Position numbers and translations under genes: made by a program. The notes beneath the pieces are model-generated. The model was given only the letters and a program-made list of their open reading frames with translations, ran no database searches and was not told where the DNA came from. From assembly GCA_029202545.1 (NCBI GenBank), contig CP119311.1, positions 1,240,001 to 1,304,000 on the forward strand: 64,000 nucleotides of DNA. The letters run 5' to 3'. Positions 26,379-35,464 of the stretch are shown in pieces. The DNA comes from Candidatus Pseudobacter hemicellulosilyticus. Its GTDB lineage: Bacteria > Bacteroidota > Bacteroidia > Chitinophagales > Chitinophagaceae. Each line of letters starts with the position of its first letter. The stretch's first letter is position 1.

Positions 26379-27026
26379 ATGGACGCAGCAGCTATCTGGC
26401 AGCAATTTGTTGACAATATCCGGAACACCGGGCCCCTGGAATACATTGCAGTGGTCACTGGTATTGGCAGTGTATGGTTCTCCCGTCTGGAAAATATCTG
26501 GGTTTATCCTGTTGGACTGGTGAGTACTACCATCTACATTTATCTTAGCCTGATCCAGAGCCTGCCGGGGGAAGCGCTGGTCAACGTGTTTTATACCGTG
26601 ATGAGTATTTATGGCTGGATCTTATGGGCCAGGAAGAACAGGCAGCAGGAACATGTAGTGGTGATCCGGGCTTCCAATAAACCGGAACTGCTGCAGCAGT
26701 TTCTTTTCTTTGCCGTCATTTTTGTTACTTTGTTCAGTGCTTTGACCTGGCTCAAGACCGGGTTCAGCCCCAATGTGATCCCCTGGGCCGATTCTCTGGC
26801 CTCCGCCACTGCCTTCACCGGTATGTTGCTGATGGCCAAAAAGAAAGTAGAAAGCTGGCACTGGTGGATAGCCACCAATATCTGTTCCATACCCCTGTAT
26901 TTTGTAAAAGGATACGCACTATCCAGCGTATTTTACTTCATACTGTTTATCATGGCCATTGCAGGCCTGATAGAGTGGAAACGAAGAGCGGCCGGTAATA
27001 ATACCCCCATCCCGACAGACCGATAA
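26379..27026 (+). CDS. pnuC: Nicotinamide riboside transporter PnuC
   Basis: 215 residues from ATG 26379, a typical PnuC length; an open stretch upstream to 26298 lacks support. Seven hydrophobic segments are visible, with the family phrases TGIGSVWFSRLENIWVYPVG, YGWILWARK, and ESWHWWIATNICSIPLYFVK. PnuC transports vitamin B3 or related compounds by facilitated diffusion, with trapping by phosphorylation. The following gene encodes just such a kinase, so the substrate is most likely nicotinamide riboside rather than thiamine. I saw no riboswitch in the 92-bp upstream region. Confidence 0.92.
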   Translation: MDAAAIWQQFVDNIRNTGPLEYIAVVTGIGSVWFSRLENIWVYPVGLVSTTIYIYLSLIQSLPGEALVNVFYTVMSIYGWILWARKNRQQEHVVVIRASNKPELLQQFLFFAVIFVTLFSALTWLKTGFSPNVIPWADSLASATAFTGMLLMAKKKVESWHWWIATNICSIPLYFVKGYALSSVFYFILFIMAIAGLIEWKRRAAGNNTPIPTDR

Positions 27027-27037
27027 TCCTTCCAGGA

Positions 27038-27619
27038 ATGATGATGAAGAAAATTGTAGTTATAGGACCGGAATCAACGGGAAAGAGTACCCTTTGCCAG
27101 CAACTTGCGGATCACTACCATACCAAATGGGTACCCGAATATGCCCGGGAATATCTTTTGCAACATGGTACCCAGTACTCCTTCAACGATTTGCTGACCA
27201 TTGCCAAAGGACAACTGGCCCTGGAAGAACAGTTTGTGCAGCAATTGCTGCCAGCTGGCGCCAACAGGGAAACGAAGAAAACGCAGGAAACGGCCAAAAC
27301 GCCGCCTGACCTGCTTTTCATCGATACAGATCAGTACGTGATGAAGGTCTGGTGCGAATTTGTATTTGACCAATGCCATACCTGGATACTGGAACAGATA
27401 GCCTGCCGTACCTATGACCTGTACCTTTTGTGCAACACCGATCTGCCCTGGGTAAAGGATGAACTGAGGGAATACCCTGACATGGAATCCAGGCGGAGAC
27501 TGTATCTTATTTACAAAGACATTATGATCAACCAATCAGTTCCATGGGTAGATATCTCCGGCAATTACGATCAACGTTTACAGAAAGCCATCCAGGCCGT
27601 GGAAAAATTGATGGGTTAA
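27038..27619 (+). CDS. NadR-like ribosylnicotinamide kinase (AAA-type ATPase)
   Basis: 193 residues, corresponding to the kinase domain of NadR without the regulatory and adenylyltransferase parts. The P-loop GPESTGKST lies at about residues 9-17, followed by WVPEYAREYL and FIDTDQYVMKVW, the recognised NadR kinase segments. It would phosphorylate nicotinamide riboside to NMN, trapping the substrate delivered by PnuC, 11 bp upstream. A residue run rich in Thr/Lys near 80-90 (NRETKKTQETAKTP) is a probable flexible insert. NadD in this window could then take NMN or NaMN to the dinucleotide. Confidence 0.9.
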   Translation: MMMKKIVVIGPESTGKSTLCQQLADHYHTKWVPEYAREYLLQHGTQYSFNDLLTIAKGQLALEEQFVQQLLPAGANRETKKTQETAKTPPDLLFIDTDQYVMKVWCEFVFDQCHTWILEQIACRTYDLYLLCNTDLPWVKDELREYPDMESRRRLYLIYKDIMINQSVPWVDISGNYDQRLQKAIQAVEKLMG

Positions 27620-27660
27620 CCCTAAACAGTTCTTCGTCCCCGGATGTTATAGGCGGCAGT

Positions 27661-29346
27661 ATGCTGCCTTCGCTCAAAAACAACCACCGACTCTATTTCT
27701 ATTTAATCTGGTTCACTGTCAACTTTTTACAGGCCTGCTTTACGGATCTCATTGACGACGAGGCTTACTATTGGGTCTATTCGCAGTTCCCGGCCTGGGG
27801 TTATTTTGACCACCCGCCCATGATCGCCTGGCTCATCAAAGCAGGTTATGCGCTTTTTCACCACGAGATCGGTGTCCGCTTTTTTATAGTCCTGCTCAAT
27901 ACTGCCACCGTATACCTGATCCAGCAGCTTACCGAAAAAAAGGACGATCTTCTTTTTTATACTATCGCCACCTCTGTGGCCGTAGCGCATTTAGGCGGGA
28001 TCCTGGCCGTACCGGACCTGCCGCTGATCTTTTTTGTAGCACTTTTTTTCTGCCTGTACCGCCGGTTCACCCGGCAGATGACCATTGCCAATAGCCTGTT
28101 GCTGGGCCTGGGTTGCGCCCTGATGCTCTACAGCAAGTATCATGGCGTACTGATCATTGGCTTCACCCTGCTTTCCAATCTCACCCTGTTCAAAAAATAC
28201 CAGACCTATATTGCCGGTGGTTTTGCCCTGCTCCTTTTTGCGCCGCACCTGTACTGGCAGTACCAGCATGATTTTCCTTCGGTACAGTACCACCTGTTTG
28301 AGCGGAACGCCAGCTCCTACCAGGTAGCGTATACCATGGAATACCTGATAGGGCAGATAGCGCTGGCCGGCCCCCTGATGGGCTGGCTGTTCCTATGGGC
28401 CGTAGGCCGCTACAAACCCGCTAACCTCACAGAAAAAGCATTGAAATTTTCCTTGGTGGGCTTTTACGCCTTCTTCTTGGTCAGTACCCTCAAAGGCCGG
28501 GTGGAAGCCAACTGGACCATCCCTGTTTTTGTAGCGTTGATTGCTCTGAGCCACCAGTACATTGTTTCCGACCCCGATCCCTCCACCCGCAAATGGTTAT
28601 GCAAAAGCCTGCCACTGACCATGGTGCTGATCCTGCTGGTAAGGGTCTACATGCTTTCCTTCATGCCCGGCGTGCCCGGCTTCAGCAAGGATGATGAGAT
28701 CCACGGCAGCCGCAACTGGGTTAGCGCTATCAGGGAAAAAGCTGATGGGGCGCCGGTAGTGTTCACCAATTCCTACCAGCGTGCTTCCAAATACTGGTTC
28801 TATGCCGGACAGCCGGCCCTGTCCATGAACGGGGACGATTACCGGCGGAACAATTATAATTTCTGGCCTATTGAAGATTCGCTGATCGGCAAAAGAGTGC
28901 TGGCCGTCTGTGGCTACCGGCTGCCCGTTTTTGAGGAGCTATTGCCTGGCACGGACAGCCTGGCCAGTTGCTGGGTAGGTCAGTATTTTTCTTTCAGCAA
29001 AGTACAGATCCGCCTGGACAGCAAGCCTCGCTGGGAAGCGGGCAGTATATCTTTTGGGGGAGAAGTATTGTCGCCCGCGCATTACCTGGATCATTTCCGG
29101 CAATCGCCCTATGATACGGCGGCGCTTTATGTAACCATTGTACAGCCTGATGAAATAGACAGGCACTTTCCAACCGGCTTTACGGTAAAACAGCTCAGGC
29201 AGGAACGCCAGCCGCTGCAGCTGCAGGTCCCGGTGGATCTGCCGGCTGGTCACTATACTGTCCGGCTGGCCCTCAGTACCGCCATACCACAGCGTTATTC
29301 GCTCAACAGCACCAGCTTCGCATTGGAAGTGCCGGCTGCGCGTTAA
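27661..29346 (+). CDS. Glycosyltransferase family 39-like membrane protein (PMT/ArnT type)
   Basis: 561 residues from ATG 27661. The N-terminus contains the acidic catalytic loop DLIDDEAYYWVYSQ after the first helix, then PAWGYFDHPPMIAWLIK, both hallmarks of ArnT/PMT-like transferases that use polyprenyl-phosphate sugars. About ten membrane helices follow to residue 360, and then a soluble C-terminal domain. It probably glycosylates a lipid or protein on the periplasmic face; donor and acceptor are unknown. It begins 41 bp after the nadR-like gene but has no obvious pathway link to it. A dispersed 14-bp repeat starts 11 bases past the stop. Confidence 0.88.
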   Translation: MLPSLKNNHRLYFYLIWFTVNFLQACFTDLIDDEAYYWVYSQFPAWGYFDHPPMIAWLIKAGYALFHHEIGVRFFIVLLNTATVYLIQQLTEKKDDLLFYTIATSVAVAHLGGILAVPDLPLIFFVALFFCLYRRFTRQMTIANSLLLGLGCALMLYSKYHGVLIIGFTLLSNLTLFKKYQTYIAGGFALLLFAPHLYWQYQHDFPSVQYHLFERNASSYQVAYTMEYLIGQIALAGPLMGWLFLWAVGRYKPANLTEKALKFSLVGFYAFFLVSTLKGRVEANWTIPVFVALIALSHQYIVSDPDPSTRKWLCKSLPLTMVLILLVRVYMLSFMPGVPGFSKDDEIHGSRNWVSAIREKADGAPVVFTNSYQRASKYWFYAGQPALSMNGDDYRRNNYNFWPIEDSLIGKRVLAVCGYRLPVFEELLPGTDSLASCWVGQYFSFSKVQIRLDSKPRWEAGSISFGGEVLSPAHYLDHFRQSPYDTAALYVTIVQPDEIDRHFPTGFTVKQLRQERQPLQLQVPVDLPAGHYTVRLALSTAIPQRYSLNSTSFALEVPAAR

Positions 29347-29357
29347 ACAATTATTTA

Positions 29358-29371
29358 TTGGTTCGTCCCAA
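29358..29371 (+). repeat. Dispersed repeat copy A (TTGGTTCGTCCCAA)
   Basis: Exact 14-bp copy, in the convergent gap between the GT39 and mtgA genes, 11 bases after the GT39 stop. Other copies are at 38870, 39373 and 59110. Confidence 0.75.
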
Positions 29372-29391
29372 AATGCTTTTTCAACAATTGG

Positions 29392-30096
29392 CTACTGCAG
29401 CAATGTCTGGATATCCGGATCATTCTGGAGGTTATTCATCTGCCGGACGATCCAGGGGTAACGGTTAGCTACATAACCGGACAAGGGCTTCACCGAATAT
29501 TTTTTGGGATTGGGTAAACAGGCGGCAATCATAGCGGCCTCCTGTCGGGTGAGTTGTCTGGCGGGTTTTTTAAAATAAGCCTGGGCGGCCGCTTCTATCC
29601 CAAATACCCCTTTGCCCATCTCGGCTACATTGAGGTACATTTCCAGGATACGTTTCTTGCCCCAGACCAGTTCAATCATGAAAGTAAAATATACTTCCAG
29701 GCCTTTGCGGACCCAGCTGCGGCCCTGCCAGAGGAATACATTCTTGGCCACCTGCTGGCTGATGGTGGAGGCGCCGCGTACCCGGCCGGGCTTTTTCTTG
29801 TTGTACTCCATGGCCTTTTCAATATGCTTCCAGTCGAACCCGCTATGATCCGGGAAAAGCTGGTCTTCCGAAGAGATCACAGCCAGCTTGGCGTAGGGAG
29901 ACATTTCCTGGTAGGATACATAATCGCGCTTAAGCCCGTTGCCACTGATCCAGTTTCCCAATTGGGTCAGCGTAACAGGCGGATCAACCCACTTCAACAG
30001 CAGGATATAAAACAACTGGAAGAAGAAAAAGAAGATGAACAATCTTTTGAGGAAGCGCAGTATACGAAGTCCTAATCCCCGGGTTTTTATGGCCAT
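29392..30096 (-). CDS. mtgA: Monofunctional biosynthetic peptidoglycan transglycosylase
   Basis: 234 residues, the normal length of MtgA. A single N-terminal transmembrane helix (about 14-34) is followed by a GT51 domain with the catalytic glutamate in SSEDQLFPDHSGFDW (E77), then GASTISQQVAKNVFLW, KKRILEMYLNV and GIEAAAQAYF. It polymerises lipid II into glycan strands on the outer face of the inner membrane without a transpeptidase domain. It is the last gene of a minus-strand run and is convergent with the GT39 gene. Confidence 0.95.
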   Translation of the reverse strand: MAIKTRGLGLRILRFLKRLFIFFFFFQLFYILLLKWVDPPVTLTQLGNWISGNGLKRDYVSYQEMSPYAKLAVISSEDQLFPDHSGFDWKHIEKAMEYNKKKPGRVRGASTISQQVAKNVFLWQGRSWVRKGLEVYFTFMIELVWGKKRILEMYLNVAEMGKGVFGIEAAAQAYFKKPARQLTRQEAAMIAACLPNPKKYSVKPLSGYVANRYPWIVRQMNNLQNDPDIQTLLQ

Positions 30097-30160
30097 TCGC
30101 TCGGTACTTTGGGCTGCAAGATAAACAATACGCCGGCTATGCCTAAGGCTGACCCGAAAA

Positions 30161-30280
30161 ATTGAAATAGGAGTGACTGATCAGCGCTGCCGGCAAAGGA
30201 ATACTGTCAGTGACATTCCCGGAGTCAGGCAACAGTGGCTATCCGATAAAATGCATTGAAATGGGAGAGGCTGATCAGCG
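30161..30280. repeat. Short imperfect direct repeat flanking the mtgA/hypothetical gap
   Basis: Two 26-bp copies, 30161-30186 and 30255-30280, match at 23 of 26 positions and share the start ATTGAAAT and the end CTGATCAGCG. The second copy runs into the 3' end of the next gene, whose stop codon is at 30275-30277. Confidence 0.6.
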
Positions 30281-30868
30281 GCCGAATCTGATAGTGCCGG
30301 CTTTCAGGTAATGGACCTGGATCTTTTTGCCCACTTTATTGCGGTCCTGCTTCATGCGCTCAATCATGTAGCCGGCGGCGGCCACGGCGGCAGCGGAAGA
30401 AAGCCAGACCAGTTTATTGTCTTCCGTGAGGGATTCATTGCGGTAAGCCGTGTTGATACCTTCCAGTACCAGGAAGCCAACACCACCTACCATCATCAGC
30501 CGGGGGATAGTGATCTGGGTAAATCCTTTTTTGCGTCCCCAGGAATTGTAGCGGCCATTGTAATCAAACTCGCCCAGTTCCCGGTAATCCAGCCCAACTG
30601 TATAATAAAGAGTATCAATGGCGGATCCGAATTCCGTACCAGCCAGTCTTGTTTCCTGCTGACGTACATACACTGAATCATTCTGGATCCTGGAAATGAA
30701 CCCATGTACAGTAAACCCGTTCCAGGTCCTGGCATTGAGGAAAGTACCGGCCGCATAGGTTTTGAGGGTCCGGTTATTTCGCTTTTTCAGGACAATGAAA
30801 TCAGAATCCTGGGCAACACAAACAGCTGAAAAAGACAGTATAAGAAGTAACAGTACAGTTGGTTTCAT
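30275..30868 (-). CDS. Hypothetical exported protein
   Basis: 197 residues with a signal peptide (VLLLLILSFSAVCVAQ, cut near residue 19). The mature protein has a beta-rich part (FIVLKKRNNRTLKTYAAGTF, WNGFTVHGFISRIQNDSVYV) and then two hydrophobic stretches (PRLMMVGGVGFLVLEGIN and VWLSSAAAVAAAGYMIE). It ends in a basic tail. I do not recognise the family; it resembles small outer-membrane or periplasmic proteins of Bacteroidota. LysE lies 37 bp upstream on the same strand, so they may be co-transcribed. Confidence 0.65.
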   Translation of the reverse strand: MKPTVLLLLILSFSAVCVAQDSDFIVLKKRNNRTLKTYAAGTFLNARTWNGFTVHGFISRIQNDSVYVRQQETRLAGTEFGSAIDTLYYTVGLDYRELGEFDYNGRYNSWGRKKGFTQITIPRLMMVGGVGFLVLEGINTAYRNESLTEDNKLVWLSSAAAVAAAGYMIERMKQDRNKVGKKIQVHYLKAGTIRFGR

Positions 30869-30905
30869 GCAGCAACAAGTTACAGCAGCGCCAGCGCTTA
30901 TGGAA

Positions 30906-31559
30906 CTAAGGATTTGTTAAGACTGCTTTATCCGCAAGAAATATGGTACTGTAGAGCAATGCAAATCCAAAAGCCACCAGGATCACGCCGGACACTTTAT
31001 TGATGATAGAAATATTATGCAGGGTCAGCCGGTTGCGCAGCTTGCCGGCCAGCAGCACTTTGGCTGTATCGGCCGCAATATTCAGCGCCAGGCAGATGGA
31101 AAAGATCAGGATCCGTTGCTGGAAAGTATACTTGGCAGAAAAAGCAGTGGCGGTTCCCAGCCAGAAAATGATCACGTTGGGGTTGAGGGTATTGAGCAGG
31201 AAGCCGCTGGAAAAGATCTTGATCATTTCCTTTTTTGTAAACCGGTTCAGCTGGCCATCCACCTCTGTACGCAGGGTCACTTTTTTGAAGAAGAGCTGAA
31301 AAACGCCCATGATCAGGAGGAAGGCGCTGCCGAAATAGCCGATCAGGCTTTTGTATTCCAGTAGTTCTGTTACCAGGGCAGAAAAACCGTTGCTGATCAC
31401 CACCAGGATAATATCGCTTATCCATACACCGGCAACAAAGCTGAAACCGCCCGAATGGCCATTGACCAGGCTTTGCTTGATAACAGTGAAGATCACAGGT
31501 CCTACAGACAAAGCAAGGATACATCCCAACGTTAATCCACTAATAATGGCTTGCCACAT
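30906..31559 (-). CDS. LysE family translocator (amino-acid exporter type)
   Basis: 217 residues with six hydrophobic helices. The start TLGCILALSVGPVIFTVIKQSL matches the RhtB/LysE signature (GPxxxxxxxxSLxxG), followed by GFSFVAGVWISDIILV and SSGFLLNTLNPNVIIFWLGT. LysE proteins export amino acids or related metabolites across the inner membrane. The substrate cannot be inferred. It is 40 bp downstream of the GH3 gene on the same strand. Confidence 0.9.
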   Translation of the reverse strand: MWQAIISGLTLGCILALSVGPVIFTVIKQSLVNGHSGGFSFVAGVWISDIILVVISNGFSALVTELLEYKSLIGYFGSAFLLIMGVFQLFFKKVTLRTEVDGQLNRFTKKEMIKIFSSGFLLNTLNPNVIIFWLGTATAFSAKYTFQQRILIFSICLALNIAADTAKVLLAGKLRNRLTLHNISIINKVSGVILVAFGFALLYSTIFLADKAVLTNP

Positions 31560-31599
31560 GCGTAAAAGAGATAATGTTTTTCGTTGGCTATGAACAATA

Positions 31600-33126
31600 T
31601 CAGACAGATCCGGTGTCCAGGAACCTGACCCAGTCCTGGTACATCTTTCCCTTCATCACGCGGGGAAACTTATGCTGTCCGCCGACCTTTCCTTTCTGCG
31701 TCATGAACTCCATGAACTTTGACTCGGGAAGGATGTTCAGGTGTACTTCTTTCAGGGCGCTGTTCCTTTCCACGGCATAGTCGTCGTTCAGGGCTTTCAG
31801 CTGTCCGTCAATCTTGCTGCGTAACAGTTCGGGATCCACATGATCATCACAGGCCACCCACCATTGGTGAGCGAAGAACAATCCATGCGGCACGCCGGCC
31901 ACCGTATATTCAGGGATACAGATATTCATTTCATCGCTTACCAGCTGCACGGCCTTGTTCATATTATCCACGCTCAGGTGTTCGCCCACCAGGCTGAGGA
32001 AATGTTTGGTCCTGCCGGTGATCACGATCTCTGCTTTTTCGGCATCCACAAAGCGGATGGTATCACCGATCAGGTAACGCCAGGCGCCGGCCGTAGTGCT
32101 GAGCAGGATGGCATAGTCCTTTCCTTCCTCCACCTCATGGATCATGAGGGTTTCGGCTTCGGGGGTCACATTGCCGTCCGCATCAAAATTGGTATCGTTG
32201 AAAGGAATGAATTCAAAAAAGATATGATCATTCAGGGCCAGGCGCATGCCTTTGGCGTGCTGCCGGTCCTGGTAGGCGATAAAGCCTTCGGAAGCCAGGT
32301 AGGTCTCAATATAGGTGAGCGGTTTGGCTACCAGTCTTTCAAACCCCTTTTTATAGGGTTCAAAGGAAACGCCGCCATGTACAAAGAAGGCCAGGTTAGG
32401 CCACATATCATGGATACTCTTGAGGTTATACCGTTCAATGATCTTCTCCATGCACATCTGGATCCAGGCGGGCACGCCCACTACAAAACCGATGTCCCAG
32501 TTGGGCGCTTCTTCTACAATGGCTTCTATCTTGGTATTCCAGTCGCGGGTCCGGGCAATCTTCTTGCCGGGTTTATAAAATGGCGAGAACCAGAAAGGTA
32601 CTTTTTTAGCGGTGATGCCGCTCAGGTCGCCGGCGTAATAGCCGGGGCCTTTTTGCAGGTCGGTGCTGCCGCCCAGCATCAGCCATCCTTTACCGATGCT
32701 CTTTACAGGAATATCATGGTAGGTGCGCAGGGTCAGCATCTGCTTGATCATGACCACCCGGTTGCCGCGCATCAGGTCGTTGGTAATGGGGATATACTTG
32801 CTGGCGGATTCTGAAGTGCCGGAACTGAGGGCAAAGAATTTGATCTTGCCGGGCCAGCATACATCCGGTTTTCCCTCCAGTGTCTTATGCCACCATTCGT
32901 CGTAGATCTTATTATAATCGTAAAGGGGAACTAACTGCTGGAATTTTTTACCCGCATGTTTACTCAGGAGGATCTCATCAAACAGGTACTGCTGTCCGAA
33001 CTCCGTAAACCGGGCTTTCTTCAATAATTTCTTGAGTACCCTAATCTGCTGGCGCTTCGGGGACCTTTCAGGCAATCGCAACGCTCTTGCTATAGACCGG
33101 GGTAAGGTAATATCAATTAAGGCCAT
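31600..33126 (-). CDS. GH3 auxin-responsive promoter family protein
   Basis: 508 residues. The sequence shows the acyl-adenylate-forming fold of the GH3 family: the ATP-binding loop LSSGTSESASKYIP (about residue 100), then YLASEGFIAY, the YAILLSTTAGAWRYLIGD region and VITGRTKHFLSLVGEHLS. In plants GH3 enzymes conjugate amino acids to hormones. Bacterial versions are common in Bacteroidota and their substrates are not established. The short C-terminal domain ends FPRVMKGKMYQDWVRFL. It lies in a minus-strand run after the secreted coiled-coil protein. Confidence 0.9.
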   Translation of the reverse strand: MALIDITLPRSIARALRLPERSPKRQQIRVLKKLLKKARFTEFGQQYLFDEILLSKHAGKKFQQLVPLYDYNKIYDEWWHKTLEGKPDVCWPGKIKFFALSSGTSESASKYIPITNDLMRGNRVVMIKQMLTLRTYHDIPVKSIGKGWLMLGGSTDLQKGPGYYAGDLSGITAKKVPFWFSPFYKPGKKIARTRDWNTKIEAIVEEAPNWDIGFVVGVPAWIQMCMEKIIERYNLKSIHDMWPNLAFFVHGGVSFEPYKKGFERLVAKPLTYIETYLASEGFIAYQDRQHAKGMRLALNDHIFFEFIPFNDTNFDADGNVTPEAETLMIHEVEEGKDYAILLSTTAGAWRYLIGDTIRFVDAEKAEIVITGRTKHFLSLVGEHLSVDNMNKAVQLVSDEMNICIPEYTVAGVPHGLFFAHQWWVACDDHVDPELLRSKIDGQLKALNDDYAVERNSALKEVHLNILPESKFMEFMTQKGKVGGQHKFPRVMKGKMYQDWVRFLDTGSV

Positions 33127-33261
33127 TCAAATGAGTGCCCGGTTTTTCAGGCAAATCCAAAATTAAGGGAATAAAAGGACATGAAAGACAGTTTTGTATG
33201 GGTCCGGGCGCTCCTGCAAGAGCCGGCTGCCGGCCGCTTAGCCTGCGCCGGGAGCGCTGAT

Positions 33262-34143
33262 TTATTTTTTCCGGATGGCTTCCAGTTCTTCACGGATGGC
33301 CATATTCTCTTTTTTCAGCTCCAGCACGTATATGGTCAGTTCTTCTATTTTCTCCAACAGCTTTGCATTCATCTCACCAAGCTCAATACCTTTTTCTTTT
33401 ACTTCGGCAGCGGTAGGCATGCCCGGAAGATGGCGGTTAGCTGTCACAAAAGAGTCCAGATCCCGGAGTGGCATAATAGCATAGGTAGAATCAAATACGT
33501 AGTCGGGCCAGGGAGTCGTTAGCGTCACCTTCACGCCTCGTGCAGCAATCTTACCTTCTACGGCCAGGCGATAGCTGCCGGTGGTTCCGGTGCCAATGCC
33601 CACATTGCCGGTAAAAGAGGACATATTGGCTGCAACATGAAGATCGTCCAGCGGCCCGCCACCTTCTACTGCAAATGCCAGGTTTCGGAACCCCTGCACA
33701 TTGGGGCGGATAAGATAGCCATAGGGATGGGTGAGCCTTGTGAGGATGATATCACCGCCATCCACCTTGAGATGACCCAGGGCATAGATCTCACCCCGCA
33801 CATCCAGTTTGTATTCAGGGGTAGCAGTGCCTATCCCTACATTACCATTCCCTCTTACCGTAAAGCTGGTAATATTATTGCCGTTATCAATTGTCTTCAG
33901 AAAATAGCTGTTCTCACTATTGGTAGGAGTATACATGGAGTTGGTCCGTAATAATAAGCCACTCTGAGGAACATCCGGGTTTTCCGTTATATTAATGTCC
34001 AGTTTAGCCTGTGGATTAGTGGTACTGATCCCTACATTACCGGTATTGGTGTTGCTGATATGATTTCCATTGGTAGTCCATTGGGCCATGGAAGCAGTGG
34101 AGAATAGACAAAGGCAGACAGCGCATAAGGAAACAAGCTTCAT
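33262..34143 (-). CDS. Secreted tail-fibre-like protein with C-terminal coiled coil
   Basis: 293 residues with a signal peptide ending near SMAQW. The body holds two GNVGIG[T/S]xxPxxKLDI-type phrases (GNVGISTTNPQAKLDI and GNVGIGTATPEYKLDV), the short beta-repeats of tail-fibre-like exported proteins. The C-terminal module (WPDYVFDSTYAIMPL, NRHLPGMPTAAEVKEKGIEL) leads into a coiled coil of about 35 residues (NAKLLEKIEELTIYVLELKK) that probably trimerises. This module recurs across Bacteroidota but has no proven role. It is related in style, not in detail, to the 11647-14543 genes. Confidence 0.75.
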   Translation of the reverse strand: MKLVSLCAVCLCLFSTASMAQWTTNGNHISNTNTGNVGISTTNPQAKLDINITENPDVPQSGLLLRTNSMYTPTNSENSYFLKTIDNGNNITSFTVRGNGNVGIGTATPEYKLDVRGEIYALGHLKVDGGDIILTRLTHPYGYLIRPNVQGFRNLAFAVEGGGPLDDLHVAANMSSFTGNVGIGTGTTGSYRLAVEGKIAARGVKVTLTTPWPDYVFDSTYAIMPLRDLDSFVTANRHLPGMPTAAEVKEKGIELGEMNAKLLEKIEELTIYVLELKKENMAIREELEAIRKK

Positions 34144-34228
34144 AGATAAGCGGGTTAAGGTTTTTTATGGCCGCCAATGTAAGGGAATGACCCATTATTA
34201 AAAATGACCTGCCCAAATTTATTCTTCT

Positions 34229-35380
34229 CTATACTTCCGCCAACGGCATACTATAACCCTGGTTGTCTTTTGAATGACTGCCGGCCAGGCTGCTGCTGCC
34301 CTGGCCTGTAATAAATGGGGGATATTGTTGCCCACGCTTTTCAACGGCTGCAATGATGGACCGGTAAGAAAGCGCAGGACCTTCACTATATATAATTACG
34401 TCAGCAGGATTACCGGCAGTAACTCCCCTGCTGCCTTTTGTTTCCAGGAAACGGGCCAATGCAACATTGTTCTCCCCCTGCACCGCCACAGCAGCGCCCA
34501 CAAAAGGATCAGCGGGCGCAACCGGCTTTGTTTTGCTGGCAGCGGCTTTCAGCCGGATAGCCAGTTCCAGCAGCCGCACATACCACCAGGAGGCCACACC
34601 CCTGAAATGCTTACGCACAAAAAGGATCATGGCTTCATAGAACAATTTAATATACCGGGCGTCTTTGCGGGTACTCTCCCCTTTGAAGTGAATGATGGTG
34701 CTGCCCGCAAAATAATAATTGCGGAAGCCGGCCTGCCGGATCCGGTAGCTGAGGTCAATGTCCTCGGCATACATGAAAAAACGCTCGTCAAAGCCGCCGG
34801 TCTGCTCCAGCAATTGTTTTTTCAGCAGCATGAACGCGCCGGCCAGGATGGCCACTTCCTGGCTGACCCGCGGATCCAGGTGACCCATATAATAACCGGC
34901 AAAGATCTTTGATGTTGGGAACAGGGTCGTCAGCCCGCTCATTTTGCAGAAAGAGACCCAGGGCGAGGGAAAGCCTCTTTTGGATTCCGGCAGGTAATGA
35001 CCACTGCCATCAATCATCCGGATCCCCAGTGCGCCGGCGGCAGGCTGCTGCTCCAGGTAATCCAGGCATTGCAGGAGGCAGTCCTCCGGCAGGATGGTAT
35101 CGGGATTAAGAAAAAGGATATAGTCCCCCGCGGCCTGGCGCCAGGCCAGGTTATTGGCTTTGCCGAAGCCCAGGTTTTCTGAACTGTCCAGGAACCGGAC
35201 AAAGGGAAAGCGTGGTTGCAGGTAAGGTATACTGCCATCGGAAGAGCAGTTGTCCACCACTATCACCTCCATTTCCCTGCCGGCAGCCAGCAGCAATGTC
35301 CGGGCGCGGGCCACCGAACAGAGGCACTGCTCAAGGAAATATTTAACATTATAGTTAACAATAATAACGGAGAGGTGCAT
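34229..35380 (-). CDS. Glycosyltransferase family 2 protein (rhamnosyltransferase-like)
   Basis: 383 residues. The GT-A fold begins SVIIVNYNVKYFLEQCL, with acidic nucleotide-sugar-binding positions in VIVVDNCSSDGS and YILFLNPDTILP, and a later acceptor-site phrase FDERFFMYAEDIDLSYR typical of GT2 enzymes that build surface polysaccharides. It has no membrane helices but a hydrophobic patch near residue 265. The last 60 residues (EGPALSYRSIIAA...) are a low-similarity extension. It is divergent from the inositol-monophosphatase-family gene. Confidence 0.9.
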   Translation of the reverse strand: MHLSVIIVNYNVKYFLEQCLCSVARARTLLLAAGREMEVIVVDNCSSDGSIPYLQPRFPFVRFLDSSENLGFGKANNLAWRQAAGDYILFLNPDTILPEDCLLQCLDYLEQQPAAGALGIRMIDGSGHYLPESKRGFPSPWVSFCKMSGLTTLFPTSKIFAGYYMGHLDPRVSQEVAILAGAFMLLKKQLLEQTGGFDERFFMYAEDIDLSYRIRQAGFRNYYFAGSTIIHFKGESTRKDARYIKLFYEAMILFVRKHFRGVASWWYVRLLELAIRLKAAASKTKPVAPADPFVGAAVAVQGENNVALARFLETKGSRGVTAGNPADVIIYSEGPALSYRSIIAAVEKRGQQYPPFITGQGSSSLAGSHSKDNQGYSMPLAEV

Positions 35381-35452
35381 ACCCGCGAATGTACGGCTTT
35401 CGTGCTAACCCGGATACCCCGCAGCGGAGCATACATCTTTCCTTTATAGGCT

Positions 35453-35460
35453 TATCTTTG
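35453..35460 (+). promoter_or_regulatory. -7 element TATCTTTG close to the start codon
   Basis: Ends four bases before the ATG at 35465. I see no good TTTG at the -33 position, so the promoter call rests on the -7 match alone. Confidence 0.45.
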
Positions 35461-35464
35461 CGGC

